Shown: positions 1 to 5,493 of the stretch, in pieces
How positions within the stretch are numbered: position 1 is the stretch's first letter
How the letters are laid out: each line of letters opens with the position of its first letter
NCBI GenBank assembly: GCA_003556955.1
Contig: PWQB01000731.1
Location: forward strand, 1 to 5,493
DNA from: Nostocaceae cyanobacterium CSSed10_463m
Lineage (GTDB): Bacteria; Cyanobacteriota; Cyanobacteriia; Cyanobacteriales; Nostocaceae
Length of the DNA: 5,493 nt
Direction: 5' to 3'
Notes under the pieces: generated by a model
Seen by the model: the letters and a program-made list of their open reading frames with translations, nothing else
Databases searched by the model: none
Told to the model about the DNA's origin: nothing
Program-made: the position numbers and the translations under genes

Positions 1-2354
1 AAACTTATCGCTGGCATTTAATTCGGGCTGTGCCGATGCGCGATCAACAAGGTAAAATTGTCCAGTGGTTCGGTACGAATACGGATATTGATGATCGTGT
101 ATCCACAGAAATGACTCTGCGGCAAACACAACAACAGCTACAAACAATTTTAGATAACTCTCCGGCTGTGATTTACCTTGTCGATGCCAATGATACAATC
201 CTCATAGTAAACCGCAAATACGAACAGCTATTAAACCTGACTCAAGAACAAATAGTTGGTAAAAGTTTGTATGAGCTTTGGCCTGATGATAGTGCGTACG
301 AGTTTGCCACAAATAACCATCAAGTAATTACAGATGGTGCGGCTATAGAAACAGAAGAAATTATTCCTCAAAAGGATGGTTTACATACTTACTTGTCGAT
401 TAAGTTTCCTTTAAAAGATGCCAATGGCTTTACTTATGCTGTGGGTGGCATTTCTACTGATATTACACAACGCAAGTTGGCGCAAGAATCACTACTACGT
501 TTTCGCAAAGCCATCGAAAGTACCAGTGATGCTGTAGTGATTGGAGATATGACAGGTGCAGCTATCTATGTCAATCCAGCATTTATCGAACAGTATGAAT
601 ACACCTTGGAGGAATTACAGGCAGCTGGGGGATGTACAGTCATCTTCGATGATCCAGGAGATTATGAAAAAATCTGCGCTAGTGTGAAGATTTTTCAGTC
701 TTGGCGTGGTGAAGTGACGTTTCGAGCCTGTAGTGGTCGCCTTGTGCAAGTTTATCTGCGCTCTGATGCGATTAAAGATGCTACAGGTAAAAATGTCGGC
801 ACAATCTGCATTCATACAGATATTACTCAACGCAAGCGGACAGAAGAAGGTTTAAGATTACGTAATCGAGCTATGGCTGCTAGTAGTAATGGTATTATTA
901 TTACTGATGCCAGTCTTCCTAATACCCCTATTATCTATGTTAATCCTGCCTTTGAGCGCATGACTGGGTACTGTGCAGCAGAGGTGATTGGCAGAAATTT
1001 TTGTTCATTCCAAACTACTGATATTAATCAATCAGGGTTAGAAGAACTCTCTGCTGCCATGCAAGCAGGAAGAAACTGTACTGTCACTTTAAGTAACTAC
1101 CGTAAAGATGGCAGCTTATTATGGAATGAGTTGAGTATTTCTCCAGTCTATGATTTTGCTGGTAAACTCACCCACTATATCACCATCCAAACTAATATAA
1201 CTGAGCGCAAGCAGGTAGAAACAGCTTTAATGGTGAGTCAACAACGGCTGCAATATCTACTCTCTTCCAGCCCTGCTGTCATATATACAAGAACAGCCAG
1301 GAAGGATTTAAGTAGTACCTTTATCAGCGATAATGTGATTACCATGACCGGATATGAAGCATGGCAAATCGTGGAAAATTCTAACTTTTGGAATGCTCAT
1401 ATCCACCCAGAAGACCTACCGGATGTTTTGGCTCAATTTTCCCAAGCACTGAAGAATGAACACTATACTTTAGAATATCGCTTTTTACATCAAGATGGAA
1501 CTTATCGTTGGCTACATGACAAGGGTAAGTTAGTGCGTGATGAAGCCGGAAATCCATTAGAATTTGTCGGTTATTTGGCAGATATTACAGAACATAAACA
1601 ATTAGAAGCAGAATTGAAAGTAGCACTAGAAACAGAAAAAGAACTTCACGAACTGAAATCTCGTTTTGTTTCCATGACTTCCCATGAATTCCGCACGCCT
1701 TTGAGTACTATCCTTTCTTCCTCGGAATTATTAGAACATTACCGCCACAAATGGACAGACGAAAAACAAATCACTCACTTGCATCGTATTCAAAATGCTG
1801 TTAAACGAATGACAGAAATGCTGAATGATGTGTTGGTTATTGGTAAAGTGGAAGCGGGAAAATTGGATTATAGACCAACTTGCTTCGATTTGGTTGCATA
1901 TTGCCGTGATTTGCTATCAGAGCTAAAAGTAAATAAGAATGATCTGGGCTTAATTGATTTTAATAGTCAACACAAATCTATGCCATGCTGCATGGATGAA
2001 AAGTTACTAGGGCATATTTTAAATAATTTACTTTCCAATGCGATCAAATATTCGCCAGATGCCAGCACAATTAACTTTAGTCTGACTTGTGAAGATGGGC
2101 AAGCCACATTTCAAATTCAGGATCAAGGAATTGGCATTCCAGAAGAGGACTTACCACGCTTGTTTGAATCCTTTCATCGTGCTAGGAATGTCGGTAATAT
2201 TTTGGGAACTGGATTAGGTCTAGCAATTGTGAAAAATTGTGTAGATTTACACCAAGGTCAAATCTCTGTCACCAGCACTGTGGGAGTTGGTACAGTGTTT
2301 ACTGTTACATTACCTTTAAGTCACCATTTAAAATCTGAGGTAACAAATGACTAA
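1..2354 (+). CDS. multi-PAS sensor histidine kinase, 5'-truncated by the window edge
   Basis: This is the C-terminal 783 residues of a sensory histidine kinase; the frame is open from nt 3. The GTG at 30 is not the start, because the codons before it (YRWHLIRAV) complete the end of a PAS_3 domain. Numbered from that GTG codon: end of a PAS (to ~22), PAS (~31-147), PAS (~155-268), a LOV-like PAS (~277-395) and a PAS_3 (~404-523). Four of the PAS exits read DITQRK, DITQRK, NITERK and DITEHK and lead into signalling helices. HisKA follows (~540-611, SHEFRTPL, phospho-acceptor H552 at nt 1683-1685), then the HATPase with N670 (N box), DQGIG 698-702 (G1), an F box (LFESFHRA) and GTGLGLA 726-732 (G2). 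All catalytic motifs are intact. No membrane segment is visible in this part, so it is probably cytoplasmic unless the missing N-terminus holds one. There is no C-terminal receiver; the overlapping REC-EAL gene is the likely partner. The signal sensed is unknown. Confidence 0.95.
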   Translation, partial: TYRWHLIRAVPMRDQQGKIVQWFGTNTDIDDRVSTEMTLRQTQQQLQTILDNSPAVIYLVDANDTILIVNRKYEQLLNLTQEQIVGKSLYELWPDDSAYEFATNNHQVITDGAAIETEEIIPQKDGLHTYLSIKFPLKDANGFTYAVGGISTDITQRKLAQESLLRFRKAIESTSDAVVIGDMTGAAIYVNPAFIEQYEYTLEELQAAGGCTVIFDDPGDYEKICASVKIFQSWRGEVTFRACSGRLVQVYLRSDAIKDATGKNVGTICIHTDITQRKRTEEGLRLRNRAMAASSNGIIITDASLPNTPIIYVNPAFERMTGYCAAEVIGRNFCSFQTTDINQSGLEELSAAMQAGRNCTVTLSNYRKDGSLLWNELSISPVYDFAGKLTHYITIQTNITERKQVETALMVSQQRLQYLLSSSPAVIYTRTARKDLSSTFISDNVITMTGYEAWQIVENSNFWNAHIHPEDLPDVLAQFSQALKNEHYTLEYRFLHQDGTYRWLHDKGKLVRDEAGNPLEFVGYLADITEHKQLEAELKVALETEKELHELKSRFVSMTSHEFRTPLSTILSSSELLEHYRHKWTDEKQITHLHRIQNAVKRMTEMLNDVLVIGKVEAGKLDYRPTCFDLVAYCRDLLSELKVNKNDLGLIDFNSQHKSMPCCMDEKLLGHILNNLLSNAIKYSPDASTINFSLTCEDGQATFQIQDQGIGIPEEDLPRLFESFHRARNVGNILGTGLGLAIVKNCVDLHQGQISVTSTVGVGTVFTVTLPLSHHLKSEVTND
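858..1214 (+). other. LOV-like PAS domain with altered active-site motif (within the sensor kinase)
   Basis: This stretch of the kinase follows the LOV pattern closely: GIIITDASLPNTPIIYVNPAF at the start without gaps, then MTGY, the active-site region GRNFCSFQ (nt 990-1013), NYRKDG, WNEL and TIQTNIT. In LOV photoreceptors the motif is GRNCRFLQ and its Cys bonds to the flavin in blue light. Here that position is Phe (TTT, 999-1001) and the next residue, normally a phosphate-binding Arg, is Cys (TGT, 1002-1004). The second phosphate-binding Arg aligns with Ser. The Gln of the motif and the Asn, Asn and Gln that contact the flavin ring are kept. The domain may bind flavin without normal adduct chemistry, bind something else, or serve only as a structural PAS. 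The alignment was done by eye against remembered LOV sequences. Confidence 0.7.
2337..2340 (+). promoter_or_regulatory. Shine-Dalgarno site of the REC-EAL gene
   Basis: GAGG lies 6 nt before the ATG at 2347, inside the last codons of the sensor kinase. It supports ATG 2347 as the true start and therefore the 8-nt overlap ATGACTAA, in which the kinase stop TAA is 2352-2354. Such an overlap suggests translational coupling on one transcript. Confidence 0.7.
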
Positions 2355-3564
2355 AATTTTAGTGATTGAGGATGAGGAATCAGTTCGGGAGAATTTATTA
2401 GATTTACTACAGTCTGAGAATTTTGAGACTATTACAGCTGCTAATGGCGCAATTGGCATCGATTTAGCTATATCTGTTGTACCGGACTTAATTTTGTGCG
2501 ACATGATGATGCCGGAAATTGACGGTTACGGAGTGCTAACAGCCGTACGTCAAGAACCTTTGACAGCAACAATTCCATTTATTTTCTTGACTGCTAAATC
2601 TGCTAAAGCTGATTTTCGTCAAGGTATGGATATGGGTGCTGATGATTATTTGACTAAGCCATTTACTCGCGCCGAACTTTTAAGCGCAATTATGAACCGC
2701 TTAGAAAGACAAGCTACCTTAAAAAAGTATTTAACTTCGTCTAATCAACCTGTAAGTAAAACACTTTCTCCCAAAATGCAGTTGCTGGAAATGAACTTAC
2801 ATAGGGTGATCCATGAGCGAAGATTTAATGAATTTGAAATTTATTATCAACCTATCATTAATATTGCCTCTGGAGAAATAATTGCTGCTGAAGGTTTGTT
2901 GCGTTGGCACAGTCCGGAATTGGGTTTTGTTTTTCCATCAGAATTTATTCCAGTAGCAGAATCTACGGGTTTAATTATCTCTATTGGGCAATGGGTAATA
3001 AAAAAAGTATGTCAACAAATTAAAGCCTGGCAAGATATCCGAGGGATCTCCTTGCGACTGGCTGTAAATGTATCAGTAATGGAATTTAATCATCCAGATT
3101 TTATCAGAAAACTCATTAAATTTCTTCATCTGAATAACTTAGAACCCAAATATTTAGAGTTAGAACTGACTGAAAGCATGATTATGCAAAATGCTAATGT
3201 GGCGATCGCAACTATGAATGAATTACAAAAGTTGGGCGTAAGAATTGCTATTGATGATTTTGGTACGGGATATTCTTCTTTAGTTTATCTGAAAAATTTA
3301 CCAATCAATACATTAAAAATTGACCGTTATTTTATTCATAATGTTGCTAACGATAACCAAAAATCTGCCATTACTAAAGCATTAATAGAAATGGCTCATA
3401 ATCTAAATTTACAGGTAATTGCTGAAGGTGTAGAAACAGAATCTGAACTATCTTTTTTACGCGAAAATAACTGTGATGCTATACAAGGGTATTTATTTAG
3501 TCGTGCATTACCATCAGCAGAATTGGAGAATTTTTTGTGGAATAATCGACGCTTATATGTATAA
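2347..3564 (+). CDS. REC-EAL response regulator, predicted c-di-GMP phosphodiesterase
   Basis: This 405-residue cytoplasmic response regulator has an N-terminal receiver (~1-122), a ~35-residue linker and a C-terminal EAL domain (~155-398), the plan of the RocR/PvrR type. The receiver is complete: acidic pocket E8/D9, phospho-acceptor D52 in CDMMMP, T82 and K104 (TKPF). EAL domains hydrolyse c-di-GMP to linear pGpG. Here the signature reads EGLLRW (E182), and the other metal and catalytic positions are present: N241, E273 (ELTE), D303/D304 (DDFGTG), K324, E360 (EGVET) and Q380 (QGYLFS). Activity is therefore expected, although the middle Ala of 'EAL' is Gly. There is no GGDEF domain. The gene overlaps the sensor kinase by 8 nt and has a good ribosome site, so that kinase is the likely phospho-donor. 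Phosphorylation presumably switches the phosphodiesterase, which is inferred. No clear terminator follows it. Confidence 0.95.
   Translation: MTKILVIEDEESVRENLLDLLQSENFETITAANGAIGIDLAISVVPDLILCDMMMPEIDGYGVLTAVRQEPLTATIPFIFLTAKSAKADFRQGMDMGADDYLTKPFTRAELLSAIMNRLERQATLKKYLTSSNQPVSKTLSPKMQLLEMNLHRVIHERRFNEFEIYYQPIINIASGEIIAAEGLLRWHSPELGFVFPSEFIPVAESTGLIISIGQWVIKKVCQQIKAWQDIRGISLRLAVNVSVMEFNHPDFIRKLIKFLHLNNLEPKYLELELTESMIMQNANVAIATMNELQKLGVRIAIDDFGTGYSSLVYLKNLPINTLKIDRYFIHNVANDNQKSAITKALIEMAHNLNLQVIAEGVETESELSFLRENNCDAIQGYLFSRALPSAELENFLWNNRRLYV
3202..3209 (+). repeat. HIP1 octamer GCGATCGC
   Basis: One perfect copy of the highly iterated palindrome GCGATCGC lies in the EAL coding region. It is heavily over-represented in many cyanobacterial genomes and supports the taxonomic guess. 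A single copy alone is not proof. Confidence 0.7.
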
Positions 3565-3587
3565 AAAATCTTCTTTGAACTTTGATA

Positions 3588-3604
3588 GCTTGCGTGGCGT
3601 AAGC
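3588..3604 (+). repeat. small hairpin / possible dispersed palindromic repeat
   Basis: GCTTGCG and CGTAAGC can pair over 7 positions (one G-U) around the loop TGG. An alternative fold pairs TGGC with GCCA around GTAA (3595-3606). It lies 24 nt after the REC-EAL stop but has no T-run after it (CATACAAAAC follows), so it does not look like an intrinsic terminator. It could protect the mRNA 3' end or be a copy of a short dispersed repeat. Confidence 0.4.
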
Positions 3605-3635
3605 CATACAAAACACCTTATACCTTAATTCCTTC

Positions 3636-3661
3636 TTTCCTGTTCCCTGTTCCCTATTCCA
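3636..3661. repeat. short tandem heptamer repeat (GTTCCCT type)
   Basis: Two exact GTTCCCT units (3642-3648 and 3649-3655) are flanked by partial units TTTCCT and ATTCCA. Such 7-bp tandem repeats (STRR) are a known feature of intergenic DNA in heterocyst-forming cyanobacteria. No function is evident. Confidence 0.6.
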
Positions 3662-3795
3662 AACTGGATTTCTATAAATTCATTTTGAGGTAATGACTTA
3701 TCCCCTATCTTTGTATCAAGAAGATTTACGTAAGACTCAGAACTAATAAGGAACTACAAACTCAGCAAAAATACATAAGGCGCACAGGTTCATAG

Positions 3796-3825
3796 TTGAA
3801 AGACATCAGTTTTAGTGGATATACT
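3796..3825 (+). promoter_or_regulatory. candidate sigma70-type promoter for the REC-kinase gene
   Basis: TTGAAA (3796-3801) and TATACT (3820-3825) are separated by 18 nt, each one or two changes from the consensus TTGACA and TATAAT. Transcription would start near 3832, giving a leader of about 85 nt before the ATG at 3918. This is a pattern match only. Confidence 0.45.
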
Positions 3826-3917
3826 GAATAACGAAATGGTTAAATCTTTACAAAAAAAATAATTATTTCATATTGGATTATGTAATATCTTTTAATTATA
3901 AATATTTGGCAGTAAAT

Positions 3918-5063
3918 ATGAAGAAAATTCTAGTGATTGAAGATGATATTAACGTTAGGCAAAACATTTTAGAGTTTTTATATGCTGAAGAGTTCAGCGC
4001 AATCGAAGCAGAGAATGGTCGTCTTGGTTTGCATTTAGCCCAAACAGAAATTCCTGATTTGATTATTTGTGATGTCATGATGCCAGAATTAGATGGTTAC
4101 AGTGTACTGGAAGAACTGCGGCAAAATCCCATAACCGCCATGATTCCCTTGATTTTTCTCACTGCTAAATCTGATAAAACTTATTTTCGTCAAGGTATGG
4201 ATTTGGGAGCAGATGACTATTTAGTAAAGCCTTTTACCAGAGCAGAATTATTGGCTGCTATTTCTTGTCGATTAGATAAAAAAATTAGAATTGATCAGCA
4301 CACGAAAACAAAGTTAGACAATTTGCGTAGTAGTATTACCTTATCTTTGCCTCATGAAATGCGAACACCTCTGAATGGTATTTTGGGATTTTCCCAAATT
4401 ATGATGGAAGAAAGTGAGCTTCTAGATTCCCAAGCAGTGCGCGAGATGTCAGAGTATATTTATCAATCAGGTGAACGTTTATTTCGATTAATCCAAAACT
4501 TTTTGCTGCACGCAGAACTAGAAATTATTGCTACAGACACAGATAGAATGAAATTGTTGCAAAAACAGGAGACCATCTTCCCTACAGATTCATTGACTCA
4601 ATTGATTAGTGAAAAAGTTCACCAGGCAGGGAGAGAAGCAGATTTATATGTAAATTTTCAATCATGTAATATTAAAATATCTGCTAAAAATCTTTATAAG
4701 ATTATTGAAGAATTAATTGATAATGCCTTGAAGTTTTCCCCAGCAGGAACACTGATTCAGATTACAAATGATTGTATTAATAATAATTTTATTTTATCGT
4801 TTATTGATCACGGTCGAGGTATGACCGCAGAACAAATCGCTGAGTTGGGAGCCTATAGGCAATTTGAGCGTAAACTTTACGAGCAACAAGGTTCTGGGTT
4901 AGGATTAACTATTGCTAAACAGTTGGCAGAGTTACATGGTGGTCAACTACAAATTCAAAGTCAGCCACAAAAGAAAACCATTATCAAAGTGATTCTGCCA
5001 TGCAGTACACAAAAAATTTGTATATCTCATGACCAATATAGTTTATCTTCCACTGAAAACTAA
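3918..5063 (+). CDS. receiver-first histidine kinase (REC-HisKA-HATPase)
   Basis: This 381-residue cytoplasmic protein puts a receiver before a complete kinase core and has no PAS, GAF or membrane sensor. The receiver (~1-122) has E8/D9/D10, phospho-acceptor D52 (CDVMMP), T82 and K104 (VKPF). HisKA (~132-200) carries H146 in LPHEMRTPLNG (nt 4353-4355). The HATPase (~252-362) has the N box ELIDNALKFSP (N269), G1 DHGRG (297-301), the FERKLYEQQ segment typical of cyanobacterial REC-kinases, and G2 GSGLGL (325-330). All key residues are present. I chose ATG 3918 because its product (MKKILVIEDD) lines up with the first residue of the REC-EAL protein; a TTG at 3873 would add 15 residues with no family support. 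Neither start has a strong ribosome site. The input is probably phosphate from another kinase, perhaps the multi-PAS kinase upstream; its own output partner is not in the window. Confidence 0.93.
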   Translation: MKKILVIEDDINVRQNILEFLYAEEFSAIEAENGRLGLHLAQTEIPDLIICDVMMPELDGYSVLEELRQNPITAMIPLIFLTAKSDKTYFRQGMDLGADDYLVKPFTRAELLAAISCRLDKKIRIDQHTKTKLDNLRSSITLSLPHEMRTPLNGILGFSQIMMEESELLDSQAVREMSEYIYQSGERLFRLIQNFLLHAELEIIATDTDRMKLLQKQETIFPTDSLTQLISEKVHQAGREADLYVNFQSCNIKISAKNLYKIIEELIDNALKFSPAGTLIQITNDCINNNFILSFIDHGRGMTAEQIAELGAYRQFERKLYEQQGSGLGLTIAKQLAELHGGQLQIQSQPQKKTIIKVILPCSTQKICISHDQYSLSSTEN

Positions 5064-5101
5064 GTAAGTGGGCGGAAATAAAGTTAACTAGTAGGGGTCG
5101 T

Positions 5102-5129
5102 CATTTGTCATTGGTCATTTGTCATTGGT
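5102..5129. repeat. short tandem repeat, CATTTGT/CATTGGT heptamers x4
   Basis: Four 7-bp units alternate exactly: CATTTGT, CATTGGT, CATTTGT, CATTGGT. They form a perfect 14-bp repeat in two copies. It lies 39 nt after the REC-kinase stop. This is the second STRR-type repeat in the window, with a different unit from the one at 3636-3661. Confidence 0.75.
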
Positions 5130-5147
5130 GAGGATTTCCGGTGTGTT

Positions 5148-5175
5148 TACCTTTCGTAAGGTAGTTTGGTTTTTT
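5148..5175 (+). terminator. probable intrinsic terminator after the REC-kinase gene
   Basis: TACCTT (5148-5153) and AAGGTA (5158-5163) form a perfect 6-bp stem with a TCGT loop, followed by a T-rich tract ending in six T (5165-5175). The stem is short and only moderately GC-rich, and the T-tract is interrupted by GG, so termination may be partial. Confidence 0.45.
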
Positions 5176-5297
5176 CCTGCTTACCTACTTAAACTATATT
5201 CATATTCATTGCTTTTAAGCCAACTCTTCACCCTAACTTCATCTGGTTTGAGCTAAATTACCTGATAGTGATGGTCATCTAGTCGAGCAATTGATTT

Positions 5298-5493
5298 ATG
5301 TCTCAGAATGAAAATGATAGTCAGTTAAATATCAATGAATCCTCTTCTCATTCAGGTGAAAGATATTGGGGTACTGTAGATGTGATAGAAGAAGGGGAAA
5401 GCTATAGAATTAGTCGCGTTGAAATCAACCCTAGACACGGGATTAAACCACAAAGCCATTATCACCGTAATGAACATTGGGTTGTAGTCCCTG
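5298..5493 (+). CDS. small cupin, type II phosphomannose isomerase C-terminal-like, 3'-truncated
   Basis: The first 65 codons of a gene run off the window end with no stop. After a polar, Ser/Asn-rich N-terminus of about 20 residues comes RYWGTVDVIEEGESYRISR, then PQSHYHRNEHWVVV. This resembles the cupin that forms the C-terminal part of type II mannose-6-phosphate isomerase/GDP-mannose pyrophosphorylases (typically HHHRSEHW). The metal-binding set H54, H56, E59 and H60 is visible. Because the protein starts just before the cupin, it is a stand-alone cupin, a form usually annotated as mannose-6-phosphate isomerase in cyanobacteria; whether it is an isomerase cannot be told from this part. ATG 5298 is the first ATG before the conserved region; the ribosome site is weak. 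The terminator candidate upstream and the 234-nt gap suggest a separate transcription unit, with no obvious link to the signalling genes. Confidence 0.8.
   Translation, partial: MSQNENDSQLNINESSSHSGERYWGTVDVIEEGESYRISRVEINPRHGIKPQSHYHRNEHWVVVP

Larger units (their letters stand above)
3565..3917. other. 353-nt intergenic region between the REC-EAL and REC-kinase genes
   Basis: No protein gene is supported here. In order it holds a short hairpin (3588-3604), a pyrimidine-rich heptamer repeat (3636-3661), an 8-bp palindrome TTACGTAA (3726-3733), a sigma70-type promoter candidate (3796-3825), a 12-bp AT palindrome AAATAATTATTT (3857-3868) and a very AT-rich leader up to the ATG at 3918. The length and content suggest that the downstream gene is transcribed separately, at least in part. 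Confidence 0.6.

Noticed and set aside
30..32. GTG as the start of the sensor kinase
   Set aside because: The frame is open upstream to the window edge, and the codons before it encode a conserved PAS_3 ending (YRWHLIRAV), so the gene begins outside the window.
615..830. 71-codon reverse-strand ORF inside the sensor kinase
   Set aside because: It lies wholly within conserved PAS coding sequence, shows no recognisable domain, and is best read as a shadow.
3396..3611. 71-codon reverse-strand ORF over the end of the REC-EAL gene
   Set aside because: It is antisense to conserved EAL motifs (EGVET, QGYLFS) and has no family resemblance.
3726..3733. TTACGTAA palindrome as an operator
   Set aside because: An 8-bp palindrome in AT-rich DNA is expected by chance, and it lies about 60 nt before the -35 box with no second copy.
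3686..3746. 17-residue ORF (ATG 3693 to TAA 3746) after TGAGGTA, resembling the REC-EAL start context TGAGGTAACAAATGACT
   Set aside because: The GAGG is only 2 nt from the ATG, the similarity stops right after ATGACT, and the peptide matches nothing known to me; it also lies upstream of the promoter candidate. Chance is the simplest reading.
3873..3917. TTG start adding 15 residues to the REC-kinase protein
   Set aside because: The added residues have no counterpart in the paralogous receiver, there is no ribosome site before the TTG, and receivers normally begin a few residues before the ILVIED strand.
3896..4078. 60-codon reverse-strand ORF over the REC-kinase start
   Set aside because: It is antisense to the conserved receiver and has no recognisable feature.
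5166..5200. Promoter for the cupin gene (TTGGTT with TATATT)
   Set aside because: The spacing is 23 nt, too long for a sigma70-type promoter, and the -35 half overlaps the terminator T-tract.

Overview
The window looks like chromosomal DNA from a filamentous cyanobacterium of the Nostoc/Anabaena type (Nostocales). The grounds are the AT-rich base composition, one HIP1 octamer (GCGATCGC, 3202-3209), two intergenic stretches of 7-bp tandem repeats of the kind common in these genomes, and the style of the signalling proteins (many PAS domains in series, a receiver-first histidine kinase). This assignment is inference; there is no rRNA or other marker gene here.

Layout, all genes on the + strand: (1) 1-2354, the 3' part of a large multi-PAS histidine kinase whose start lies upstream of the window; (2) 2347-3564, a receiver-EAL response regulator (predicted c-di-GMP phosphodiesterase) overlapping the kinase by 8 nt; (3) 3565-3917, a 353-nt gap with a small hairpin, a heptamer repeat, a good sigma70-type promoter candidate and an AT-rich leader; (4) 3918-5063, a protein with an N-terminal receiver followed by a complete histidine kinase core; (5) 5064-5297, a 234-nt gap with a second heptamer repeat and a probable intrinsic terminator; (6) 5298 to the window end, the N-terminal 65 codons of a small cupin of the type II phosphomannose isomerase C-terminal family.

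Genes 1-3 read as a local signalling module. The multi-PAS kinase has no receiver of its own at its C-terminus, and two genes with very similar receivers follow it (77 of the first 120 residues identical by hand count, no gaps). The simplest model is a branched relay. The sensor kinase would phosphorylate the REC-EAL protein to change c-di-GMP breakdown, and might also phosphorylate the REC-kinase protein, whose kinase core would pass the signal to a target outside the window. The REC-kinase gene probably has its own promoter. Pairing and direction of flow are inferred, not shown.

The most unusual point is one PAS domain of the sensor kinase (nt 858-1214). It has the sequence of a LOV blue-light domain, but its active-site motif reads GRNFCSFQ instead of GRNCRFLQ. 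The photoactive cysteine position is Phe, a Cys sits one residue later, and both arginines that normally hold the flavin phosphate are changed, while the Asn/Asn/Gln flavin-ring contacts remain. I saw no CRISPR array, tRNA, rRNA, transposase or phage gene.
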